This document shows, piece by piece, positions 23,285 through 35,165 of a DNA stretch of 64,000 nt. The stretch covers positions 1,999,001 to 2,063,000 of the forward strand of contig OU015652.1 of the NCBI GenBank assembly GCA_907165275.2. The letters are read 5' to 3'. Positions within the stretch are counted from its first letter, which is position 1. Each line of letters begins with the position of its first letter. Made by a program: the position numbers and the translations under genes. This stretch comes from Zygaena filipendulae. Lineage: Eukaryota; Arthropoda; Insecta; Lepidoptera; Zygaenidae. The notes beneath the pieces are model-generated. The model worked only from the letters and a program-made list of their open reading frames with translations. It searched no databases and was not told where the DNA came from.

Positions 23285-24789
23285 TAATATAATTTTCCTG
23301 TGAATAAATCGATAATAAAATGTTCAATTTTGGTAATTGGCGAATGATTGACGTTCAAAATGAACATTATATTACCTCACCGACTGTACCGGGTTACTTA
23401 TTTGCATCTCAGCTCCTTTTGAATATGTACGTGACGATGTCCTGAATAAATTGTACAAGAGAGCTGGCTGAGTGCTTGACTCCACAATGTATAATAAAGC
23501 AATGTAGATGCAAGATGCATTTACAACTTAGGTACCTGCAGTTTCTTTTAAACTTATAACCGAGATTCATTTGGGAACTATTCGTCATATTCGAATATAG
23601 AGTATCCTATATATTGATCTGCGATGTAATCTATCTACATATAGGTATACAATATAAATCGCTCAAATCTGACAGGAAAAAATTGTAAAACTTCCTGTTT
23701 GAACTTCGTCGTAATATCCACTGGACATAAACACACAGCTCCGCCCAGGTGTGTACTGAGCAAAGGTTGTACCGCTTTTTTCGTGTGAGTTGTGCTGGAA
23801 TTAATGTATTTCTTTCTTTCACTTGACTGTTTTTTTTATATTTATATATTTTTTTTATTCCTTCTGAAGCCTAATGCTTGTTTATAGCGTTTACTAACAC
23901 ATACCAACAAACGAACAAACAAATATACGTAATGTGATACAGACAGATGACGAATGCGTCCGCAATATAGCCAGAGGTCAAACTAATGGCACGTCTGGGC
24001 ATGTCCAGGAAATAATGGCGGCCATTTTTCATGGTGATTATGTTGTCCGGTGCGCTCGACCGACGTTTGGTCACCCCATGACTATAACGGTCATGCGTTC
24101 GCGGGGCAGACAATATCTAAACAACATCAATTCGTATTTCGAAACGTATTACAACTTTTCATATTTCGAATGGACCAATATTGCATGAAAATCGACCGAT
24201 CGGTCAGGGACGATATTATGGGTTGAACTTGAAACTATCGCCACCAGCAAAAAAAAAAAAGTAGTCGAATTGAGAACCGGCTTTTTTGGAGGTCGTTAAA
24301 AGTAAGATTTGGTTAATAAATCGATACGGGAATATGTAAAAATGGATCAATGCTGCATGGAAATCATATAGAAATCGACCGATCGGTCAGTGACGAATTA
24401 CGATATTATGGGTTGAAACTATCGCCACCTGCAATAAAAAGTAGAAAAATAAGATATTATAGTTAACTAATCGATACGGGAATATGTAAATAGGGTGAAC
24501 AATTCCCGCAGGAACTCGTTATGTGATGAACCGTCGGGAGCACACAGAACAACCTATCAAAGTTTTATTAGATACAATTGGATCGCTAGTAAAGCATAAA
24601 GTACACACACAAACATTCATTTTCATCCATATACCACATATCAAAAATTATATCAATACTTTATCAATTATATATATCAAAAAGTTTAAACAAAAGGTTC
24701 CAAAATATGACCACTTTTGGCGGTTTTAAATAAAACTTTTTTTATGTTATGTTGCATAGCCTTCAAAAAGGAAAATTTATTGGCAAACT
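23285..24789. other. Non-coding stretch, local duplication noted
   Basis: ATCGACCGATCGGTCAG occurs twice (24191 and 24376). Each copy is followed within about 20-30 bases by ACGATATTATGGGTTGAA and then AACTATCGCCACC, so a stretch of roughly 150 bases (24185-24490) is a diverged tandem duplication. No gene recognised. Confidence 0.5.
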
Positions 24790-24875
24790 ATAATTTATAG
24801 CTCTAAGAACCTGCTGACGATTACAAGTGATTGTGACCAATCCTAAGTAATAAATAGCTTTTGAATTTTGAATTT
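24790..24875 (+). repeat. LINE 3' end
   Basis: TGATTGTGACCAATCCTAAG then TAATAAATAGCTTTTGAATT and a TTGAATT tail. Confidence 0.6.
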
Positions 24876-24909
24876 TATGCTTTGCAGTATTCTCTACCAG
24901 TTAACCATT

Positions 24910-25139
24910 GGCTTAGCAGAGAAATACATAGAGTAAAAAATCAAATGATGCTTTGTAGTTTTTTCCTGAAATGTTGATGGTACAAAAATGGACAGCTCCT
25001 ACATTATCTATGGTCAGTATGTATAGCTTGACTCGTCTTAGTAACTCGGTCAAGTCATTAGCGCCTTTGAAATTGGAGGGGTCGAACACGTGTCCGTATC
25101 TCTTATTCAAGTCAAGGGTTCCCTTGTCGATGCCGTACC
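24910..25139 (-). CDS. Possible terminal exon or pseudogene fragment, about 75 codons
   Basis: On the minus strand an AATTAG acceptor-like site is followed by an open frame: YGIDKGTLDLNKRYGHVFDP, SNFKGANDLTELLRRVKLYI, LTIDNVGAVHFCTINISG and then KNYKASFDFLLYVFLC with a TAA stop. The first 60 codons have protein-like composition and mixed codon use; the last 15 look less convincing. A minus-strand AATAAA lies about 130 bases past the stop. No donor is obvious, so it would be a last exon. I do not recognise the family. It may instead be a retrocopy fragment. Confidence 0.4.
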
Positions 25140-25534
25140 CTAATTAAACGGCGTCACAGACGGGAGATACACCTGCGATATAATCACGGAACCCATCATT
25201 GTGCATGCATTTTGTAGCTTGATTTAATAATTTCTGTGTTTCCACGAACGAATGAGTTTTCGCGTTGTGACGTTGCTATCAACTCGCCCTGCACACCCCT
25301 TGTGGGGTCGTGAGGTGATGGATATGAATTTTGGATAGCGGAGAACAGGGGGTCAAAAAAAAAGCAAAAAAAAAATATGGCTGTCGAAAAACACAGGAAC
25401 TAGTAGAAAACTAGTAGGTTATATTCGAAATATTTGACCATAACTATGTTTGACAACCAACAACTTGCTTAAAAAACCTTTTTTTTTAACCCGTAATGAT
25501 TAAGTATTATTAGATACATAAATCTACTACGTCC

Positions 25535-25630
25535 CATACTATGCCACCGTTCGGGCGTTCGAATCCCGGTACATGATATGACTTTTTCTACTCGGCTTGT
25601 GTATTTCACACATGAAGTACGTCGACAAGT
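25535..25630 (+). repeat. SINE fragment with B box
   Basis: GTTCGGGCGTTCGAATCCCG carries a polymerase III B box, followed by a short SINE-like body. Confidence 0.5.
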
Positions 25631-26138
25631 ATTAACGAATTAGCGCCAATAATGCCTATAACTGGCGCAGGCCACAGCAGGTGGCGGCCGTGACGGAAAA
25701 TTCCAAAGAAAATTCTTTCACTTTAATTTTCCCAGCTCCATCCGTACCATGCGATAAGGAACATATAAAAAAAAAAACTTAGTACAACTTAGTAAAAAAA
25801 AAACTTGTATATTTGTACTTTAAAATTTTAAATATAGAGTCTTGCTAGCTATACATTTCAGTACTCGATTTTTTAACGTAACGTTCCAGCCAGCCTCAAC
25901 AGCTGCTTAAGCGCCCACATAATGTGAAAGGGTCATTGACCGTTCAAGAGTACGGGGTGACGTTACATGGTTGATAAAATATCGCCATCTTTAGAAAAAC
26001 TTGCTTGCTTGTAGGTACACGCGAAACGTGTAAAACTCCTTTACCTGTACAAATACAACAACGACTTACAGGAACGAAGAATCGAAACAGCAAGGATTAA
26101 AAACTTAGCGGCATATCTTACCCGTTTGATCATATAGT

Positions 26139-26272
26139 GTTGTTTTCCAGGGTATGAAAATCTACAAACTGCACCGGGTTGTGACGTCACGCGAAATTTC
26201 AAATCAATGTATCACCGTTATGTTTTGATTACGTAAAAAAAAGAAAAAATAGGTGTCCAATTTTTTTAATAA
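26139..26272 (+). repeat. Interspersed repeat with GTGACGTCA core, partial copy
   Basis: TTCCAGGGTATGAAAA, GTTGTGACGTCACGCGAAAT and ATAGGTGTCCAATTTTTTTA align with the 8820 and 36565 copies; the middle is deleted. Confidence 0.6.
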
Positions 26273-28562
26273 TCTAAACGAAGAACTAAAAACAATTAAG
26301 TTAAGTAGCCAATTAAAAAATTCACTAACTCTGTCCTAAAAAAAATCACTTCAATAATGTTTAATTCAATAATAATGATTAAATAATAATAATTATTATT
26401 CAATTAGGATATGATATATTTTTTAGTATTTAACGATTGCATATTTTCGAAATGAAGATTTATAATATTTGTTTAGGTTAGAAGACGAAAAAAAAAAACA
26501 TTTTTAACATGATGCGGCATTGTATCGACCCGGCCACAAGGGCTGTACTCAGTAATCCCGGTTTAAATTATTATTGCTCACGTCTTGTTTGTGGTCAGTC
26601 CGGGGCACAGGTGCGAATAATTCCCGAACAAATGACGCCGGCTCTGGGGCAGCATGACAAGTGATGCAGAGGCTGCTCACTCGCTGTCCTATTTTAAAAC
26701 TGATCTGTAGACATAGGTGACATTTGATAAAGATAATTTTGTCTACGTAAATTATAACTAATTCCGAAATAATTTCCGCTCGAAAGTTTCGCGCCTTTAC
26801 AACTAGCCGACTTTTGTGGTGGCTCATAAAAGGGGCGGTTTTGTTAAATTCTATAAAAAATGAAATAACATAAATAGCTATATTTATCTACAAATTAAAA
26901 CCATTTTTACTGATTTGTCTTTTTGTTTTTTTTTTTATATCTAATGATGTTTCTCATCTTTCGGTTTCATCTGCATCAAAAAAGATAAACTGAATATCTA
27001 CGTTAGGTTACGATTTTATTTTTATTAGTAAAGATAATATTATCTACTTTAGCTTAAAAACGAATTTTTACCCCCTTTTCTACTAACTTTGTTGAAATAT
27101 TTATTTCTAGGTAGCCAGACAGTACTCGTATTTCCCTGCAAAGATCCGCGCTGAAATAAATTTTGTTTTCTTAAAAATAATAACATCCATGTTTGCTAAA
27201 GAGTTAGTATGTAAGAGTAGTATGTGGTAGGTACATATTATATCATAACTGCTATATACGGTATACCTAATATACATCCGGTTAAACTGCTATGTACATA
27301 TTAAAACCTTATTACACGATCATTAGTATACGTTGTCGAGGGTTTGCGTTCGAAGGAAAGGAAATGTGCTTTAAAATACATTTTCTCTATCGGTCCATGT
27401 GTCAAGATGATAGCGATTTTTTTATTCTAGTTATTAACGTGTTTTTTTTTTTGTTTATATTTCTATTCGAAATCAGGCTAAAATGGTAAAGAAGCTGAAT
27501 GTGAGAACATTAGTAGACTCTTCTTATTACATATTATTATCTCCTTGGATTTATAGAGTTACACACACTCGCGGCCGAAGCAAAACTGCTAATTTGCCGC
27601 CTTAACATTGAGCGGTAATTGATTCAAGGTACGTTTCTATCACGATTTCGCCATTCAAAGCATTCACTTACCCGCCAATCACGTTCGAAGAAATTTAAAA
27701 ACTATCGTTAACTAGTCATTGAAGCAAAGCCCTACCTTCCTTCAACAAGTAAGCCTTCGAGGTATCAATCTTTTCAGCTAAAACCCATCGAAAACCATAA
27801 ACCATTGAGTTAAGACATCGAACTAGAGTACAGAACACGTCGTCGTAACATTACGTCGTATCTACGTATTACTACTAATAAATTTTCCGATCCGTAAGTT
27901 TATAACTTGTGCGTGTGACGAAAATTTTCCGCAAAATTTCATCTGCATCGTTTGTACGGGACATTAAATAAAATTATAATTAGCGTAGTGTGTATGCAGC
28001 GCAGTATAAACTTATCTAAATGAGATATTATTTGCAATGTGAAATGTACTTTTCATTGCTCAGTAGCAATATAATATGTAAGTATATATTTGATTGTAAC
28101 TGCTAAAACGTTGCTATATGTTCCGATTCGATGAAAAAACGTTTCAAAATTAGACAAGTCACACTATTTTTATATAGAACATAACTTTTCTTTAAAAGTA
28201 GCTGAAAAACGTTATACCTGACAGGAGCTTTGATTTATGGAACTTTTAAAGGATGATTAGATGTAACTTCTACAGAAAATTGTTAACTTTCAAGGTTTTT
28301 GGTGCTAACTTGGCTTTCTCTCACATTTTTTTTAGTGACATATATTATTAGATAGCTAGATTATAACTGTAAAAATCAAAATTATCAAATGTACAAACGG
28401 TTTTGTTAAACATTTTCTCAACTTAACACCGTAGAATCAGCTGTTTCTATGATGCGTTTTATTTATTTTCTAACACGTTTTATTCATATTAATTTTAATT
28501 AGATATTGATAACGAAATTAACAGAATGAAACAAAAATATTGGTTTTATTCAATACCTACTA
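26273..28562. other. Non-coding stretch, nothing recognised
   Basis: AT-rich, with a few less AT-rich patches (26520-26830 and 27560-27960) free of known repeats. The 92-codon minus frame at 26549-26827 has no motif or splice support. Confidence 0.4.
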
Positions 28563-28779
28563 CTAGCTGCGCCCCGCGGTTTCACCCGCGGTAATTTCGA
28601 AGTTCCCGCGGGAATTCCGGGATAAAAAATACCCTATGTCCTTTACTGTATCCCTGACAACGTGCATGCCAAATTTCATCCAAATCCGTTAAGCCGTTTT
28701 TGCGTGATTGAGTAACAAACATCCAAACATCTAAACATCCAAACATCCACACTTTCATTTAACATTTGTAGGAGTAGGA
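28563..28779 (-). repeat. Helitron-like repeat, nearly full length
   Basis: CTAGCTGCGCCCCGCGGTTT at the left. The distal part has an ATCCAAACATCTAAACATCC triplication before TAGGAGTAGGA. Confidence 0.85.
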
Positions 28780-29051
28780 TCAGCAGGATTCCATAAAGTA
28801 AATCATAAATATTGATACGATAACATTTCCGGCTGTGGGAAGTAGTTCTCTTGCATCGCTCGGATTGCATCTTAAATTACTTGCAGAAATACCTACCCTC
28901 TTTGAGTGGCTTTCACTCACAGCTCCCACTCTGCCGAGAACATGGCAATCCGTTTTTTCTCGAAAGCAATTACATCAGTGTATTTCTCAAAAGAAATGTT
29001 ATCTTTCGAAAACATTTTTAACCTGCTGCTTAGGTATGTACCGCGTTGGAT

Positions 29052-29237
29052 GTTACGAGTAACCCGTGTTAATTTCGGAGTTCCCGTAGGAGTTCCGGGA
29101 TAAAAGTACCCTATGTTACTTAATAGTTTAGCTTTCTATAAGCAAAAAAATTTTAATATCGGTTCAGTAGTTTTTGATTTTATCTATTAGGTACAAACAA
29201 CTAAAGAAAAAATAGAATCTTCTCTATTGTATTAGTA
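29052..29237 (-). repeat. Helitron-like repeat, end lost
   Basis: GAGTAACCCGTGTTAATTTC then GGAGTTCCCGTAGGAG; distal TTGTATTAGTAGA abuts the hairpin MITE at 29244. Confidence 0.6.
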
Positions 29238-29243
29238 GATTTA

Positions 29244-29479
29244 CGGCCGCACTCAGAGTTGACTTTAATGATTACTTAGTTAAGTATAGATTTTTAAAAC
29301 AAAACTGCCGCAATCAGAGACGTTCAGTAAATTAATATTAATTAGCATTTAATGAGATGTTACTTAATTAGTTAAATGAATATTAACATGAATTTATGAA
29401 ACTTGTTTGATTGCGGCAGTTTTGTTTTAAAAATCTATACTTAACTAAGTAATCATTAAACTCGACTCTGAGTGCGGCG
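29244..29479. repeat. Hairpin MITE, GGCCGCACTC family, copy 2
   Basis: Nearly the same as 5884-6130 along its whole length, with the same 'TTAATTAGTTAAATG' interior. Inverted ends GGCCGCACTCAGAG / CTCTGAGTGCGGC. Confidence 0.9.
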
Positions 29480-29956
29480 GAAAGATAAGTAGTAGATTAA
29501 AAATAGTTACTATCCAATTCATCCGGTCACTATAGTTTCGCAATAATCTCGCACTCGACAGACGGACAGACCCTCCTCGCAACTTGTGCATTACACAGGC
29601 CTGTAAGTAGTTTTCAAACTGCTTTCAAATAGTTTAATCCCATCGATTTGGTCTGAGCGATACAAATAAATACGGAAAGTTTCTTTGAAACTGCAAATCC
29701 CGAAAATATTCTGTTTAAAACCACGCAGATACGGCAGGAACTTTTTTTGAGGACAAGTTATAATTTTTTTTATTTAAATTTTTTAGTTATCTCATTTTTA
29801 AATTATAATCACGTCTAAAGTAAGCGTAAAAAAATTGTCAAAAATATTAAGTTATTTAGGATGTGAACTGTCGGTTTTTAGAAGTCATGAGTCATCGACA
29901 ATGAGCTGTGATACATTTCTCGAATTTCCCTCTGCGAAGGGCTGCTGTGACTCATA

Positions 29957-30552
29957 AAGGGTCTTTCAATAAGGACGGGTCGATTTTGACATGAAATAAA
30001 AAAGGCCGTGTGTGAGATTTTAACGATTTTTTTTTTTTTATTTGAAAGAGCTATATATGCCATTATGTGTGGAAAATCACATCGTTTAAATGTCCGCCGC
30101 GGCTTCTCACGGTGGCACGAATTCGAGTTGTCCAATGTTCAACAACTCTGCCGCATAGTTCGGGTTGAATTTCAGCGATAGCCTGAGCTATGTTGACTTT
30201 AAGGGCATCGGTCGATTGTGGCTTATTGGTATAGACCTGCGACTTAAGAAAACCCCACAAAAAAAAGTCTAAAGGTGATAAGTCGAATTTGGCCACCAAA
30301 CGTTGGAGAGTCGACTTTGAAGGACCACCTCGTCTGCCGTAAAATGGGCGCAATGCACGTAACGTTTGCACTAACGAACACTCATTTTGGTAATACATTT
30401 TTAACATTTGGACGTGTTGCTCAACCGTGTAACTTGCCATGGTGATTTGGCATTACTAACTGAATAAAAAAATATAGGTTAGAAAGACGACGTTAAAACA
30501 ACATGGCCGCCACAGGCTGCCAACATCGACCCGTCCCTATTGAAAGACCCTT
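29957..30552 (-). mobile_element. Internally deleted mariner (Tc1/mariner) element, 596 bp
   Basis: Ends AAGGGTCTTTCAATAAGGAC (left) and its near-exact inverse GTCCCTATTGAAAGACCCTT (right) are flanked by TA on both sides, the mariner target site. The inverted ends run about 30 bases, through GGGTCGAT. Between them lies a single fused transposase remnant on the minus strand. It is a non-autonomous deletion derivative that could in principle still be moved by a related transposase. Confidence 0.9.
30063..30440 (-). pseudogene. Mariner transposase with the catalytic middle deleted, 125 aa
   Basis: Residues 1-52, beginning MASYTVEQHVQMLKMYYQNE and containing VQTLRALRPFYGRRGGPSKS, are the N-terminal helix-turn-helix of a mariner transposase. 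From about residue 53, SPLDFFLWGFLKSQVYTNKP and the following segment to VIFHT are the C-terminal end. The intervening part, roughly 200 residues with the first two catalytic aspartates, is gone, but the join keeps the frame open. SPLDFFLWG is the conserved region that carries the third catalytic Asp in mariners. Confidence 0.9.
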
Positions 30553-30645
30553 TAGTTCCTAGAAAAAGGGAAATTTTCCCTTTTGTTACTTATTATGAGG
30601 GCGGTTACAAAAAAAAATCTTTTTGGAAATTATTTTTAATCTATA

Positions 30646-30843
30646 TCTATACTGATATTAGAAAGAGGTAAAGTTTGGATGTCGGAGATAATCTCTGGAA
30701 CTATTAAACCGATTCTAAAAATACATTCACTGATTGCAGCTACAGTATTCTCGAATGACATAGGATATACTTTTTATCCGGGGACAAAGAATTCCCGCAG
30801 GAATACGCGTTCATGCGGTCGAAACCGCGGGAGAACAGCTATA
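30646..30843 (+). repeat. Helitron-like repeat copy
   Basis: Starts TCTATACTGATATTAGAAAG, ends GTCGAAACCGCGGGAGAACA then GCTAT. Confidence 0.7.
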
Positions 30844-31227
30844 GTTTACAATAAAATTTGTATTTTGTTTGTTTTCTGCAGTATGCAATAAAATAACAAC
30901 TTAACCGCAATGGACAACAATACATACAAACGTCCGGGTAAAGTCCCAACTTCCTACACAATGGTATTACCGCCGCCGTTGCCGCGTAAAACTCCGTCTC
31001 GACTTTTCATATCTAAATACTTAGGTACGAACAAACTCGAATTTTTCACGTCCGTAAAAATGGGGCTTTTTAGTTTTCCGCTCTACTTGTAGTTTCACGT
31101 GAATTTTGTATCAGACGGTTGAAGCTTGTAAAGGTTTAAAATAGAAAAATTGCTAAAATCAGCAACTTTAAGTGGTTTTATATCATTTTTTTTTGGTCTA
31201 TGGTCTATGCCCCAGGACACTATGATA

Positions 31228-31419
31228 TGGTAATTATCCTAAAAAGCGTATGTGTGTTCGTTCCTTTGTTGGTTTGTTACGATTTCACGGCTTAACTACT
31301 CAATCGATCATCATTAATTTTTGCATACACGTTATTAAGAAGGGGCAGAAAGGACATCGGGTTCTTTTTATTCCGAAATTCCCTCAGGAACTCGAAAATT
31401 ACCGTAGGGTACAGCGAGT
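31228..31419 (+). repeat. Helitron-like repeat, degenerate end
   Basis: GCGTATGTGTGTTCGTTCCT to CTCGAAAATTACCGTAGGGT and ACAGCGAG. Confidence 0.6.
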
Positions 31420-32370
31420 ATGCCATATTTCTATAAGTTAAACCTCTTCTACAGTTCGAGGACGTCGTCCGCCTTGAACAACCCTTTCCGTCGCCTTCAC
31501 TCGTGTTCGGGTAATATTAATTTGTTTATCAATAATTTAACTTAATTTCATAACACTAACTGCGGCCGCCCGCACCCGCTCAGCACGGACTCGCCGGTTC
31601 ATTGTTTATTTACAGCACAAAATCCGATTACAGCGATATACGCGCGCATACAGGAGCAGCCAAGAAGGGGGTCTCAACTCGCCAGCTTTGTGAATTATCA
31701 CTGCGAATGGACGCTATTTGTTCGGAAAGTGTAAAAAGAAGAGGTTCTATACTGAACCGCTAACTGTTGCTTATTTGTTTTTAGACGAGCTCCGATTCTC
31801 AAGAATACAATAAACAAAACAAAAAACAGACAGACAGATTCATGCACCGCATAATTTTTTATACACATTCAATGTGCACAGCGTACAAGAAGTGAAATTT
31901 TAAATATAATTAAATAATAAAATAAAGTATCGACATTCTTTTTTACTAGACTATACTCAAAGAAAAAATACGTGTACCTACTCACTCTCACTCCAAAACG
32001 CGTGTTTATTTTTTTATCCTTGTAATGTTTTTTCTCAAAAACCCATTCATTAGTTACCAATTACCATAGACAGCTTTGATATCTCTTGAGCTTGGTACCC
32101 CTTTCCAAGTAACCCTGTATAACGCTTGGCCCCGGCGAGGGTGGGCTGAGTGAATAAAACATGCATTCGTTTGTCGTGTTGACAACTAAATTGAGCTTTG
32201 ATGTTGCCGACGGTGTTAATTTGTTTATTTTACCTTATTTCCTGAAGGTAGTAGGTAATATGTAGGTACTATAAGCTTCGCGGGGCTGCTATGTCATTAG
32301 TTACGACTAAGAAACTAAGTAAAAAAAAAAACAATATGAAATTTAACGCAATGGCAGACTGGTATAACAT
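31420..32370. other. Non-coding stretch, unrecognised
   Basis: 31450-31680 is GC-rich and repeat-free (GCGGCCGCCCGCACCCGCTC near 31562). A 56-bp exon-like segment at 31455 was considered. The rest is AT-rich. Confidence 0.4.
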
Positions 32371-32942
32371 ATCCCATCAAAAACAAACTTGTAAAAAAGT
32401 CCAAGTCTCGCAACTCACTTCTTCTACAGTAAAAAGTTGTGAGATCAATGTAATACCAAGTCGGTTAATTTATTCAGTGCCTACTTAAGGGTCCTTCTGT
32501 CTAAAGTTATCATGTTATAAGCTAATCTAATAACATTTTATAGTGACCATATCAAATTTAAAAACCTTTTATGTTTTAAATAGATTGATTGGCTTGGCGA
32601 TCACGTGAAAACACAATATATCTCACATGTAATACATAATTATGGTTCTAAACAATCTAATTTAATTATAATTAAATATATAATTTGTGAGATACATTGT
32701 ATTTTCACGTGATCGCCAAGCCAATCAATCTATTTAAAACATAAAAGATTTTTAAATTTGATATGGTCACTATAAAATGTTATTAGATTAGCTTATAACA
32801 TGATAACTTTAGACAGAAGGACCCTTAAGTAGGCACTGAATAAATTAACCGACTTGGTATTACATTGATCTCACAACTTTTTACTGTAGAAGAAGTGAGT
32901 TGCGAGACTTGGACTTTTTTACAAGTTTGTTTTTGATGGGAT
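32371..32942. repeat. 572-bp near-perfect palindrome (giant hairpin element)
   Basis: ATCCCATCAAAAACAAACTT at the left end is exactly inverted at the right end, and the match continues inward for about 260 bases per arm with very few differences. Arm markers are AAGGGTCCTTCTGTCTAAAG and GGCGATCACGTGAAAACACA. The loop is about 60 bases, around 32620-32690. No coding capacity. The arm identity suggests recent formation. Confidence 0.9.
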
Positions 32943-33190
32943 CTCATTTCTTTTTGCAAATGGTCTTCCTCCTTTGAGCAATTTAGTCTACTTTAATAAC
33001 TTGAAAGATTTTGGTACAACTTTATAATATATATAAACACATGCCCCATTCTTGCTTTTTCATTCCGTTGACCATTGTACCTTTGAACATAATTATGTCT
33101 AGGTAACTATGTATCTACACTTTATATCTAGGTAGGTAACTATAGCTACACTTATTATTATTATTTATTAATATCTGGGCAACGGCTTAA

Positions 33191-33357
33191 ATAGCTGTTC
33201 CCCGCGGTTTAACCCACGTTAATTTCGGAGAGCCCGCGGGTATTCTGAGATAAAAGTACTACCCTATGACCTTTCCTGTACCCTTGACAACGTGTAGTAT
33301 GCAATAATTAATTCACCCGCGTTGATATCAGAGTTCGCGCGGGAATTCCAGAAATGA
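33191..33357 (-). repeat. Helitron-like repeats, two nested partial copies
   Basis: TAGCTGTTCCCCGCGGTTTA starts the first; a second 3' end (TTCACCCGCGTTGATATCAG) begins at 33311. Confidence 0.6.
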
Positions 33358-33361
33358 ATCC

Positions 33362-33623
33362 TAGCTAGATCGATTTATGGCCCCCGAAATCCCCTGTATA
33401 CAAAATTTCATGAAAATCGTTGGAGCATTCAGATTAGGGTAATTTTATCTCGGAATTCCCGAAGGATCTCCGAAATTAACGCTGGTGAAATCTCATGAAA
33501 TTTTGCATGCACGTTGTCAGGGGTAAAGAAAACCTAGGGATATAGGGTACTAACTACTTTGCATCTCTGAATTCCCGCGGGATCTCCGAAATTAACGCGG
33601 GTGAAACCGCGGGAGACAGCTAG
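33362..33623 (+). repeat. Helitron-like repeats, composite
   Basis: Starts with CTAGCTAGATCGATTTATGG (as at 14888). It contains two CCGAAATTAACGC blocks and ends in GCGGGTGAAACCGCGG and CTAG|T at 33620-33623. Confidence 0.65.
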
Positions 33624-33628
33624 TCTCA

Positions 33629-33743
33629 TATATTTATATGGGATTACAAAGTTATTTGTGCAGTTGGTACATATAACTGCATATATAACTTTGTAATTCC
33701 ATACATTTATATGGGATTACAAAGTTATTTATGCACTTAGTGT
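33629..33743. repeat. Local direct and inverted duplication
   Basis: TTTATATGGGATTACAAAGT occurs at 33634 and 33707 in direct orientation, with a diverged inverse copy (ATAACTTTGTAATTCCATA) between them. Confidence 0.7.
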
Positions 33744-33872
33744 ATCTAGAAAACTGAACCGAAATTGCTAAATATTTTAATTTTTCCTTGATTTATACAA
33801 TAAACACTAATTGTATTCTAAATTTCAAACTTCTATGTCTGCTAGAAGTGCCTCAGAATTTTGATGATCGGT

Positions 33873-33918
33873 CAGTGAGTGAGTGAGTGAGTGAGTGAGT
33901 GAGTGAGTGAGTGAGTGA
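33873..33918 (+). repeat. (GTGA)n microsatellite
   Basis: About 11 GTGA units following CGGTCA. Confidence 0.95.
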
Positions 33919-34235
33919 CCTACAAAATTAAGAAACTTTGACTAGTTATAATTCCTAAACTACTGGTTCAAATCGAATGAAATTTAAATTATACCGTCTT
34001 TATACAATACCTGCTTGTTTACTAAAAATTCAGACTTCTAGTTTTATCCACAACGAAGTTATAGGGGGTCGAAAATGGTCTGAATTGCTTCGAGAAAAGG
34101 ATAGTACGGCCGTGCCGCTTTTGTTGCTCGACTTGGCAGGGGCACTGCCGTGCCCCCAGATTTTATTAATGGCGTCTCCATTTGGTTAAATACAGGGTTT
34201 CATTAATCGAACATACATTATCGTTATATTCACTA

Positions 34236-34442
34236 CTAGCTGTGCCCCGCGGTTTCACCCGCGGTAATTTCGAAGTTCCCGTGGGAATTCCAGGATAAAA
34301 AGTATCCTATGTTCTTTTCTGCACCCCTGACAATGTTCATGCCAAATTTCATCCAAATCCGTTCAGCCGTTTTTGCGTGATTGAGTAACAAACATCCAAA
34401 CATCCACACTTTCACATTTTTAATATTAGTAGAATTAGTAGG
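34236..34442 (-). repeat. Helitron-like repeat, full length
   Basis: CTAGCTGTGCCCCGCGGTTT at the left; right end ATTAGTAGAATTAGTAGGA, the inverse of TCCTACTAAT. Followed after one A by CTAG of the next element. Confidence 0.85.
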
Positions 34443-34443
34443 A

Positions 34444-34682
34444 CTAGCTGGCCCGCACGGTTTTCGCGATAATTTCGAAGTGCCCGCCGAATTGTTCCAT
34501 ACAACCTTTGCGACCCCTTTTCATCCCCTTAGAGGTTGAATTTTCAAAAATCCTTTCTTATCGGATGCCTACGTCAAACAAAAAACACACCTTTCAAGTT
34601 TCAGGTCTCTACGATCAGCGGTTTAGGCTGTGCGTTGATCCATCAGTCATTCAGGACAAAGCATTTTATATGTATAGATTAA
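34444..34682 (-). repeat. Helitron-like repeat, second family
   Basis: CTAGCTGGCCCGCACGGTTT, then ATAATTTCGAAGTGCCCGCC, AAATCCTTTCTTATCGGATG and TTAGGCTGTGCGTTGATCCA. The inverse copy is at 60316-60571. Inserted directly beside the first-family copy at 34236. Confidence 0.75.
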
Positions 34683-35034
34683 TTAATGACTAAGGAAATT
34701 TTAATAGTTACATAATTTCTACTAGAATTCTAGTAACTCTACAGCTGCAATAAAGTTAATATAAAAATAAGTTTGACGATCCGGATAATACAATACAGTG
34801 AGTAATTGTCCTCAGCATAACTACACGTCCAGAACGAATGAGCTCTAGTAAACAAGTTTAATATCTAGGTCGTGAGTAATCCAATAGTAACGTTTCACTA
34901 ACAACAGGGCTGCCACTCGTTCCTCTTTAAAAACGCTTTGTACCTATTTGCGAGCACCTCAACACGCTAGGTTAGGTTTGAACTGTGGCCAGAACAGAGT
35001 CCAATTGTACTTGGTATTAAGCATTCAACAAGCA

Positions 35035-35165
35035 TTCTGTTGAACGGATTTTCATACGGTTTTCGCCAATAGATAGAGTGATTCACTAGGAAAGTTTATA
35101 TTTTATACTGAAATTCCCGCGGGAACTCCGAAATTACCGCGGGTGAAACCGTGGGGAACAGCTAG
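35035..35165 (+). repeat. Helitron-like repeat, 5' truncated
   Basis: GTTGAACGGATTTTCATACG to hairpin GCGGGTGAAACCGTGG and CTAG|T at 35162-35165. Confidence 0.75.

Noticed and set aside
31455..31510. Possible 56-bp plus-strand exon (FEDVVRLEQPFPSPSLVF) between CTACAG and GGTAAT
   Set aside because: Too short, weak donor, no known domain. It could be real, but I cannot support it from the sequence alone.
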